5,595 bases of DNA, from positions 1-5,595 of the forward strand of contig JAFODX010000171.1 of assembly GCA_017380475.1 (NCBI GenBank), read 5' to 3'. Position 1 is the first letter of the stretch. Each line of letters begins with the position of its first letter. The DNA comes from Clostridia bacterium (GTDB lineage Bacteria; Bacillota; Clostridia; UBA1381). Shown here in pieces: positions 1-4,726 of the stretch. The notes under the pieces are model-generated. The model was not told the origin of the DNA and searched no databases. It worked only from the letters and a program-made list of their open reading frames with translations. The position numbers were made by a program, and so were the translations under genes.

Positions 1-518
1 CCCTTATTTACGAAAAGCTTTACGGTGATTGCTGAGTTTGTATCGGTTAAGTAAAATGTCACGATGTGCATTTCCTTACCGGCTTTAGTAGTTATAGCAC
101 GCTCATCTGCATCAAAAATACGCCCGGACACCGTTACTCTGCCCGAGTTTTCGTTTATTGATGCGATTGACGCAATTTCCTCGTCACGTATTGGTCTGCC
201 TATAAGCATATCCTCTGCGGTGGCTCTTCCGATTATTTCAGGACCCGAATCCTCAACCGGTTTTGCCGATGCAATTTTATATACCATTACGTTCTTTGTC
301 TCGTTTTTGTATTTTGGGTCTTCTACAAGCTCTATATCAGCGTTTCCTGTATATTTTACAACCTGCTCAATTGCAAGGTTCCGGATTACATCAGAGAGTT
401 GGTTTGCGACCTCAATCTTGATTTTTCGCTGTGATTTTGAAACTACGAGGTTGGTTACGTTCAATCTGTCGACCGTGCTGTTTCCGCTAGTGCCGAAAAC
501 CGTACTGAACTCAATCAT
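1..518 (-). CDS. polC: DNA polymerase III alpha subunit, PolC type (N-terminal 172 residues; runs off left edge)
   Basis: PolC is the replicative DNA polymerase of Firmicutes, with a built-in 3'-5' exonuclease; it acts at the replication fork. Only the N-terminus is visible: 172 codons stay open from the ATG at 518 to the window edge. Residues 1-90 form a divergent N-terminal domain. Residues about 97-126 carry the linker IIGR...IGRPIRDEEI..I. Residues 127-172 begin an OB-fold with GRVTVSGRIFDAD, then TKAGKEMHIVTFYLTDTNSAITVKLF, here split only by naming: the signatures are GRIFD (132-136), TKAGKE (144-149), F-x-LTD (155-159) and ITVKLF (164-169). This is the pattern of the PolC N-terminal OB domain. 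Exonuclease, PHP and polymerase domains would lie off the window (family about 1,400 residues). The start follows GAGAGGTAAAGGTGA, a modest SD region. It lies 20 nt after the Dabb gene and probably shares its promoter. Family assignment is firm; the exact start is likely. Confidence 0.93.
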   Translation of the reverse strand, partial: MIEFSTVFGTSGNSTVDRLNVTNLVVSKSQRKIKIEVANQLSDVIRNLAIEQVVKYTGNADIELVEDPKYKNETKNVMVYKIASAKPVEDSGPEIIGRATAEDMLIGRPIRDEEIASIASINENSGRVTVSGRIFDADERAITTKAGKEMHIVTFYLTDTNSAITVKLFVNK

Positions 519-538
519 TCACCTTTACCTCTCATTTA

Positions 539-841
539 TCAGATTTCAAAATCAAGACAGCTTCTTTTAGCTGTATGCGGACGCACAATTGTGTTTGCAA
601 CCTCTACGTGTTCAGGATGCACTGCATAGTTTTTAAGTGCCTCCTCGCTCTCCAATGTTGAGTCAAGCATAAGGTCAGCAGTTGATGACGCAAGTCCCGT
701 TATATGTACCTTTATATCTATAAGTCCCGGTATTTTACCGTTAAGGCTCTCTATGCCTGCCTTTATGTTTTTCTTGATTTCTTCCTTTTCTGCAGCGGAA
801 TATTCTTCTTTGAGATTCCATAAAATTACGTGTTTTACCAT
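539..841 (-). CDS. Dabb-family (stress-responsive A/B barrel) protein, 100 aa
   Basis: This is a small dimeric alpha/beta-barrel protein of the Dabb family, about 100 residues, which is the usual family length. Family features seen are the N-terminal strand MVKHVILWNLK (1-11), a helix rich in Glu and Lys, the strand around IDIKVHITG, then the D-x-MLDSTLESEEALKNY segment and the conserved HPEH (about 77-80), followed by VRP near the C-terminus. Family members bind small hydrophobic ligands or catalyse varied reactions, so the substrate cannot be inferred here. The open frame extends upstream to 994, but the ATG at 841 is the likely start: an AAGGAG (850-855) lies 8 nt before it and only 2 nt before the alternative ATG at 847. 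A promoter lies just upstream and polC starts 20 nt downstream, so it is the leader gene of a probable Dabb-polC unit. It is predicted to be cytoplasmic, with no signal peptide. Confidence 0.9.
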   Translation of the reverse strand: MVKHVILWNLKEEYSAAEKEEIKKNIKAGIESLNGKIPGLIDIKVHITGLASSTADLMLDSTLESEEALKNYAVHPEHVEVANTIVRPHTAKRSCLDFEI

Positions 842-847
842 TTTCAT

Positions 848-857
848 TTCTCCTTTT
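848..857 (-). promoter_or_regulatory. Ribosome binding site that decides the Dabb start
   Basis: The minus strand reads AAAAGGAGAA here. Spacing from AAGGAG is 8 nt to the ATG at 841 but only 2 nt to the ATG at 847, so 841 is preferred. Confidence 0.75.
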
Positions 858-871
858 GAGTTTATAGATTC

Positions 872-900
872 ATTATACCACAGACCTTCAAATTCTTCAA
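872..900 (-). promoter_or_regulatory. Near-consensus housekeeping promoter for the Dabb-polC unit
   Basis: On the minus strand a TTGAAG -35 box (895-900) is followed by exactly 17 nt and then a perfect TATAAT -10 box (872-877). A TG one base before the -10 makes it an extended -10 (TGGTATAAT). The predicted transcription start is near 865, giving a leader of about 25 nt before the ATG at 841 that contains AAGGAG. It lies directly downstream of the terminator that ends the preceding unit, as expected for a fresh start. The match is sequence-based; activity is inferred. Confidence 0.85.
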
Positions 901-925
901 GACATTTATAAACAAAAAAGCAAAT

Positions 926-956
926 AAAAAACTCCCTTAATAAAGGGAGCTTTTTT
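926..956 (-). terminator. Intrinsic terminator (symmetrical, could work on both strands)
   Basis: Stem CTCCCTT (932-938) pairs with AAGGGAG (943-949) around the 4-nt loop 939-942. On the minus strand it is followed by six T residues (926-931), and on the plus strand by six T residues (951-956). It lies 8 nt beyond the tandem stop codons of the 43-residue peptide gene, so it ends the long minus-strand unit. A-T pairing of the flanking tracts would lengthen the stem. No plus-strand gene points into it, so plus-strand use would only matter for antisense transcripts. Confidence 0.9.
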
Positions 957-963
957 AAACTTA

Positions 964-1095
964 TTAGCAGCAAACGCTGTTGTTGCAGCCACAACCGTTG
1001 TTAGAGTTGTTCTCTCCGCAGCAGCATACCAAAAGGATTATAATAAGAATCCAAATCCACTCGCAACCGCCGTTGTTGTTACCGAATAAACACAT
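964..1095 (-). CDS. Small Cys/Asn-rich membrane peptide, 43 aa, function unknown
   Basis: This is a short gene with an excellent SD (AAGGAGG, 1104-1110, 8 nt before the ATG) and two consecutive TAA stops (966-961). The peptide begins MCLFGNNNGG. A hydrophobic segment WIWILIIILLV (13-23) runs into CCC (24-26), and the tail is rich in Asn, Gly and Cys, ending VCC. It has nine Cys (2, 11, 24, 25, 26, 35, 37, 42, 43) and nine Asn in 43 residues. The layout suggests one membrane span with a Cys-rich tail that might bind metal, form disulfides or be acylated; these are guesses. Similar short peptides with a hydrophobic core followed by CCCG occur in Clostridia, often unannotated; I recall this type but know no function. 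It lies last in the long unit, directly before the terminator. That it is a gene is well supported; its role is not. Confidence 0.8.
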   Translation of the reverse strand: MCLFGNNNGGCEWIWILIIILLVCCCGENNSNNGCGCNNSVCC

Positions 1096-1103
1096 AATTC
1101 TGA

Positions 1104-1110
1104 CCTCCTT
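1104..1110 (-). promoter_or_regulatory. Ribosome binding site of the 43-aa peptide gene
   Basis: A perfect AAGGAGG lies 8 nt before the ATG at 1095 and directly after the 3' arm of the inverted repeat. It is main support that this short frame is translated. Confidence 0.85.
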
Positions 1111-1142
1111 TTCCTGAATTGTAGTATATACTATTCAGGAAA
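1110..1142 (-). promoter_or_regulatory. Inverted repeat in the leader of the 43-aa peptide gene
   Basis: Perfect 10-nt arms TTTCCTGAAT (1110-1119) and ATTCAGGAAA (1133-1142) flank a 13-nt centre (1120-1132) that contains the palindrome AGTATATACT (1123-1132). In minus-strand RNA this gives a 10-bp, AU-rich hairpin whose 3' arm ends at the first base of the AAGGAGG SD. The SD itself stays mostly outside the stem. There is no T-tract after it, so it is not an intrinsic terminator. It could be a translation-modulating or mRNA-protecting hairpin, an RNase processing site, or a DNA-level operator. The repeat is certain; its function is inferred. Confidence 0.6.
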
Positions 1143-1157
1143 CGAAAAATGTGTTAC

Positions 1158-1457
1158 TCATTTTATCTGTTCGTCAAGTTCTGTATAAATATAAGTTCCG
1201 TCTCCGGTTCTGGTGAAGTACACATAGCTTACAGGCGTACCATTTTTGAGTATGACAGATGCCCAACCACTGCCGTGCGCACTTATTGGTCCGTATGTGC
1301 AACCGGGGTACTTTGACTCCACATATGCTGATAGTTCTTCGTGTTGCTTTTTGAATCTGTATTTATTGAACGGACCTTTTCCCGTAGCTACAGTGTATAC
1401 AGCAGTAGCCGCCGCCGTTGCCAATAACAGTTTACGACCGATTTTTTTCTTTCCCAT
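1158..1457 (-). CDS. Uncharacterised membrane-anchored protein, 99 aa
   Basis: I do not recognise a named family. The N-terminus is strongly basic (MGKKKIGRK), followed by one hydrophobic, Ala/Thr-rich segment (about 10-25, LLLATAAATAVYTVAT). This is either a membrane anchor with the basic end inside or an uncleaved signal; there is no lipobox and no clear signal-peptidase site. Residues 32-47 (KYRFKKQHEELSAYVE) look helical and charged. The remaining part (50-95) looks like beta strands, with YPGCTYGP (50-57), GSGWASVIL (62-70), VSYVYF (76-81) and DGTYIYTEL (86-94). That gives a small extracytoplasmic domain with a single Cys at 53. A textbook AAGGAGG (1464-1470) lies 6 nt before the ATG and shares a base with the rsmI stop, so it is translated from the same mRNA. 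Coding status is firm; the function is unknown. Confidence 0.85.
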   Translation of the reverse strand: MGKKKIGRKLLLATAAATAVYTVATGKGPFNKYRFKKQHEELSAYVESKYPGCTYGPISAHGSGWASVILKNGTPVSYVYFTRTGDGTYIYTELDEQIK

Positions 1458-1469
1458 CTTAATCCTCCT

Positions 1470-2324
1470 TTATATACCGTGATACTCTGCGTATATATCA
1501 CGCTTTGGCACACCTCTGTCCTGTGCCGCCGCTTTTATTGCGTCTTTTTGTGCCATGCCATCTGCAATATACTTATCAACGTGTTCTGTGATACTCATAT
1601 CCTGCCAGAAACATTCTTCCTCCGAAGTCTCTGTTGCGCCCTCAATTACGAGGACATACTCACCTCTCGGTGATTTTTCAGCATAATGCTCTATCGCACC
1701 GTTGATTGTAGTTCTTATTATTTCCTCGTGAAGCTTTGTAAGCTCTCTGGCAAGTGCTATTCTTCGCTCACCGCCAAACACATCACGCATATCATTAAGC
1801 GTTGTAAGAAGCTTGTGAGGTGCTTCATAAAAAATCAATGTGTGTGTATCATTTCTGACACTTTCAAGATGCTCGTAACGGTTTCGTTTGTTTGTTGAAA
1901 GAAACCCCTCAAACGCATACCGTGCCGCCGGAAGTCCTGAAAGTATAAGTGCAGTTATGCCTGCAACAGGGCCGGGAACTGATGTTACTTCTATCCCGTT
2001 TTCTATTGCAAGCTTTACAAGGTCTTCACCGGGGTCTGATATGGCAGGTGTTCCGGCATCTGATACCTGTGCCACGTTTTTTCCCTCAAGAAGCAAGCTG
2101 ATAATGTACTCACCCTTTGCTTTCTTGTTATGTTCGTGATAACTTGTAAGTGCCTTTGTTATTCCGAAATGGTTAAGCAATTGCAACGTACGTCTTGTGT
2201 CCTCTGCAGCTATCAGGTCCACTGATTCAAGAATTTCAAGACAACGCTTTGAAATATCACCAAGATTACCTATCGGTGTGGCACACAGATAAAGTGTTCC
2301 CTTTTCATCTGCCATAAATTTCAT
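1470..2324 (-). CDS. rsmI: 16S rRNA (cytidine1402-2'-O)-methyltransferase RsmI
   Basis: RsmI uses S-adenosylmethionine to 2'-O-methylate C1402 in the ribosomal decoding centre. The 284-residue length is normal. The tetrapyrrole-methylase-like fold shows its signatures in order: GTLYLCATPIGNLGD (9-23), the EDTR motif (41-44), SDAGTPAISDPG (88-99), VPGP (117-120) with LSGLP (128-132), FEGFL (138-142), FYEAPH (165-170), ARELTKLHEE (192-201) and SPRGEYVLVIEG (218-229). The C-terminus (about 245-284) matches the small helical extension of the family. An in-frame ATG at 2315 also exists, but the SD AAAGGAG (2329-2335) lies 4 nt before the ATG at 2324 and 13 nt before 2315, so 2324 is chosen. The start overlaps the preceding methyltransferase gene by 20 nt, which suggests coupled translation. 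In Bacillus subtilis the homologue also lies beside a yabB gene. Confidence 0.96.
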   Translation of the reverse strand: MKFMADEKGTLYLCATPIGNLGDISKRCLEILESVDLIAAEDTRRTLQLLNHFGITKALTSYHEHNKKAKGEYIISLLLEGKNVAQVSDAGTPAISDPGEDLVKLAIENGIEVTSVPGPVAGITALILSGLPAARYAFEGFLSTNKRNRYEHLESVRNDTHTLIFYEAPHKLLTTLNDMRDVFGGERRIALARELTKLHEEIIRTTINGAIEHYAEKSPRGEYVLVIEGATETSEEECFWQDMSITEHVDKYIADGMAQKDAIKAAAQDRGVPKRDIYAEYHGI

Positions 2325-3027
2325 CTATCTCCTTTGTATATCCGCCGTCCTTATTATAGACATAAAGTGTCGGCATAATTTTAAGGTCGCTTTTTGCACA
2401 CTTGATTCCGCATATAAGGACAAGGTTTACTTCCTTGTCTTCACACGGGGCTATCAATCGCATAATTTTAGGCTCAAGCTTATATTCACGCATTGCCGAA
2501 AATATTTCAGCAAGCCGTGACGGACGGTGTACCATAAACATTTTTCCATGCGGTTTCAGGAGCTGTGCCGATACACGTATAACATCGTCAAGATTGCATT
2601 TGATTTCGTGACGTGACACAGTTTTTGTATCAGTTTCATTAAGCAAGCCCGAACCCGTACGCATATACGGCGGATTGACCGTTACGGTATCGTATATGCT
2701 TTTGCCAAAAATTTGCGGTGCATCGTTAAGGTCGACACATACAACATTTATCTTGCTCTGAAGAGAGTTGTATTCTACACTGCGTTTTGCCATATCAGCA
2801 ATTTCAGGCTGTATTTCCACCGCATCAATATGCACTGCCTTTGATTTTGCAGAAAGCAGAAGCGGTATTATTCCTGTGCCTGTACACAAATCCATAACCT
2901 TACCCGTTGCAGATTTTGCGAAATCCGACAACAACACTGCATCAATTCCGAATCTGAATCCGTCATTTTTCTGTATTATATAATACCCGTTCTGCAAATC
3001 GTCAAGTGTTTCGTTTAATTCTATCAT
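2305..3027 (-). CDS. trmN6: TrmN6/YabB-type tRNA1(Val) adenine-N6 methyltransferase
   Basis: This is a class I SAM-dependent N6-adenine methyltransferase of the TrmN6/YfiC/YabB group; E. coli TrmN6 modifies A37 of tRNA1(Val). The 240-residue length is typical. Seen are the substrate-side start FRFGIDAVLLSDF (25-36), SAM motif I DLCTGTGIIPLLL (46-58), the acidic residue after the second strand (E71 in AVEIQPE), the catalytic NPPY (118-121), an SRHE element (138-141) and a Firmicutes-type C-terminal strand region ending in DGGYTKEI. The substrate in this organism is inferred from family. It starts 5 nt after the mreB stop and has only a weak SD (AAAGAG, 8 nt away after TAAGAAAA), so translation may depend on ribosomes finishing mreB. 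Its end overlaps rsmI by 20 nt. The GIY-YIG gene found between these two in Bacillus is absent. Confidence 0.9.
   Translation of the reverse strand: MIELNETLDDLQNGYYIIQKNDGFRFGIDAVLLSDFAKSATGKVMDLCTGTGIIPLLLSAKSKAVHIDAVEIQPEIADMAKRSVEYNSLQSKINVVCVDLNDAPQIFGKSIYDTVTVNPPYMRTGSGLLNETDTKTVSRHEIKCNLDDVIRVSAQLLKPHGKMFMVHRPSRLAEIFSAMREYKLEPKIMRLIAPCEDKEVNLVLICGIKCAKSDLKIMPTLYVYNKDGGYTKEIDEIYGR
2329..2335 (-). promoter_or_regulatory. Ribosome binding site of rsmI inside trmN6
   Basis: AAAGGAG lies within the last codons of the upstream methyltransferase gene, 4 nt before the ATG at 2324 and 13 nt before the alternative ATG at 2315. It favours the upstream start, although 4 nt is a tight spacing. Confidence 0.65.
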
Positions 3028-3032
3028 TTTTC

Positions 3033-4058
3033 TTACTCTTTGATATAAGCTTTTTTGTGATAAATATGTGTCGGGTCAGTTGTAATATCAATATTGCCAA
3101 GTGCAATACCTGAACCTTTAACAACACATTCAGTTATATTCTCTGCCGGAATACATTTTACACCTATTGCTTTTCCTATTCGTTCATCAAGACCGTAAAG
3201 CAAAGAACCGCCACCGGTCATCATAATTCCGTCGAGGATTATGTCGCCCTGAAGTTCCGGCGGAGTTTCTTCCAGAACCTCCCGAACACGCTCGGTTATA
3301 TTAAACACAAACTCCTCAAATACTGTGCACAAATCATTTGACGAAACCGTTACTTTTTTCGGGAATCCCGTAATTGTGCATACACCCTTTGCTTCACAGA
3401 AAATTTCCTTGTCCCTCGGCATCACACCGCCGATTGTTTCTTTAAGTTTTTCTGCGGTTACAACTCCTATATGGAGTTTCATCTCACGACGCATGAACTT
3501 GATTATTTCGTCAGTTACCTCGTCACCTGCGATTTTAAGCGAACGGCTTACAACAACGCCGCCAAGTGATATAACCGCAATATCCGTTGTTCCGCCGCCG
3601 ATATCTATTACCATTGAGCCGTGCGGACGCCATATCTTACAGCCTGCACCAAGTGCTGCTGCAACCGGTTCTTCTATCACATATATATCTTTTGCACCAA
3701 CCTCACGTGCTGCATCAATTACCGCACGCTGCTCAACGTCAGTAACACCTGACGGTACACACATCATAATACGCGGTCTGCCGCTGACTTTACTGATAAC
3801 ACGTTTTATCAGCCGTTTTATCATTTCAATTGCAAGGGTATAATCAGATATAACACCGTCACGCAACGGATGCACTGCCCTTATATTAGGCGGTGTTCTG
3901 CCAAGCATCTTGCTTGCCTCACTGCCCACTGCAACAACCTCGTTTGTGTCGGTGTTTACAGCAATAACCGTCGGTTCTTTAAGCACTATGCCTCTGCCTT
4001 TTATGTACACAAGCATTGTCGCTGTGCCGAGGTCTATACTTATATCGTTTGCAAACAT
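3033..4058 (-). CDS. mreB: MreB/Mbl-family actin-like rod-shape protein
   Basis: MreB proteins are bacterial actins that form membrane-bound filaments and guide the cell-wall elongation machinery. The 341-residue length is normal. Seen are phosphate-1 loop IDLGTAT (8-14), the conserved HPLRDGVISDY (63-73), the EEPVAAALGAG segment (129-139, holding the catalytic Glu region), phosphate-2 loop DIGGGTTDIAVIS (152-164), the AGDEVTDEII block (177-186), TPPEL (265-269) and the adenosine motif TGGGSLLYGLDE (281-292). The MFANDI start and Asp (not Glu) after GGGTT resemble Mbl of Bacillus more than its MreB, so a second paralogue is possible; this rests on recall of those sequences. SD AAGGAG (4065-4070) lies 6 nt before the ATG. 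No mreC or mreD follows: the next gene is a tRNA methyltransferase, 5 nt away, and the DUF2344 gene ends 14 nt upstream. Confidence 0.96.
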   Translation of the reverse strand: MFANDISIDLGTATMLVYIKGRGIVLKEPTVIAVNTDTNEVVAVGSEASKMLGRTPPNIRAVHPLRDGVISDYTLAIEMIKRLIKRVISKVSGRPRIMMCVPSGVTDVEQRAVIDAAREVGAKDIYVIEEPVAAALGAGCKIWRPHGSMVIDIGGGTTDIAVISLGGVVVSRSLKIAGDEVTDEIIKFMRREMKLHIGVVTAEKLKETIGGVMPRDKEIFCEAKGVCTITGFPKKVTVSSNDLCTVFEEFVFNITERVREVLEETPPELQGDIILDGIMMTGGGSLLYGLDERIGKAIGVKCIPAENITECVVKGSGIALGNIDITTDPTHIYHKKAYIKE

Positions 4059-4072
4059 TATGTTCTCCTTGT

Positions 4073-4726
4073 TTACATTACTTCTTTTTTATCAATCAGC
4101 ATCTGTTTTCTGTGTGATACAGAGAATGTCGGTACGAAGCCTTCTATATATTTCTCTGCCGCATCAACAACCGTCTGCGGTTTTAAGTTGTAGTCACTTC
4201 CGCACGAAACTATCATACGTACGGTCATAACCCCGTCTGAAAAACCGAGATTTTCAATCTCAAATATATGCGGACGGATATCTGAATCTTTTATACCGCT
4301 TTTCGTCTTTTTAGGTACAACCAGTTCGTTTTCTGCAAGCAGTCTTTCAATATCACACGGTGTTTCACATTCTATCTCCGTAACATATTCTGCCTTGTTG
4401 ATTTTTGTAAGGTCTATTTCTTTGCTCTCTACACGCTTTACTTTATATACGGTAAAGCCCGGAGGCATTGAACGGTTCAGCTCGTCTTTTATTTCATCAT
4501 CCGACATATCAGTAACAAAACCGACCTTCATATACTCGCTCTCACTCGTAACACATACCGGTAGCGGCTGTGCAATAGTCATCACCGGATGCGGATTAAA
4601 GCCCTGAGAAAACTCAAAATTGAGTGCTGAACGTCTTACTGCTCTGTGAAAGCATCTTACAAAATCAAGATGCGAAATAAACTTAACACGGTCATCACGG
4701 CCGTATTTAACTATATATTTAGCCAT
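4073..4726 (-). CDS. DUF2344 / TIGR03936-type radical SAM-linked protein, 217 aa
   Basis: This is the small partner that almost always accompanies the TIGR03960-type radical SAM protein, as a neighbour or a fusion. No reaction is established to my knowledge. The family's N-terminal block is clear: KYGRDDRVKFISHLD (7-21), FHRAVRRS (26-33), then FSQGFNPHPVMTIAQPLP (39-56) and SESEY (61-65). The start at 4726 is preferred over an upstream in-frame ATG at 4777: it begins with the family's MxKY-x-VKY pattern, has AGAGGTG about 6 nt before it, and avoids a 59-nt overlap. With this start it overlaps the upstream gene by 8 nt (ATGGCTAA), typical of translational coupling and a stoichiometric pair. 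The expected follow-on genes in many Clostridia (rng, rplU, rpmA) are replaced here by mreB. It is predicted to be cytoplasmic. Confidence 0.9.
   Translation of the reverse strand: MAKYIVKYGRDDRVKFISHLDFVRCFHRAVRRSALNFEFSQGFNPHPVMTIAQPLPVCVTSESEYMKVGFVTDMSDDEIKDELNRSMPPGFTVYKVKRVESKEIDLTKINKAEYVTEIECETPCDIERLLAENELVVPKKTKSGIKDSDIRPHIFEIENLGFSDGVMTVRMIVSCGSDYNLKPQTVVDAAEKYIEGFVPTFSVSHRKQMLIDKKEVM

Noticed and set aside
64..570. A 168-codon plus-strand open frame
   Set aside because: It is opposite the polC N-terminus, whose minus-strand frame has clear PolC OB-domain motifs; the plus-strand product has low-complexity Ser/Ile/Phe composition and no plausible family.
842..994. Extension of the Dabb gene upstream to 994
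   Set aside because: The extra residues cross the promoter and the terminator and overlap the 43-aa gene in another frame; the Dabb domain starts at 841 behind a well-spaced SD.
1123..1132. TATACT inside the inverted repeat as a -10 box for the 43-aa gene
   Set aside because: No reasonable -35 lies 16-18 nt upstream (CATTTT or similar), and the match is explained by the palindrome.
1110..1142. The inverted repeat as an intrinsic terminator after the 99-aa gene
   Set aside because: On the minus strand it is followed by AAGGAGG rather than a T-tract, and the stem is AU-rich.
1156..1177. TTGACG at the end of the 99-aa gene as a -35 box
   Set aside because: At 16-18 nt spacing only poor -10 matches (such as CACATT) are found, so no promoter can be supported.
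3325..3843. A 172-codon plus-strand open frame opposite mreB
   Set aside because: It is a shadow of the conserved mreB coding sequence, with no own SD or recognisable domain.
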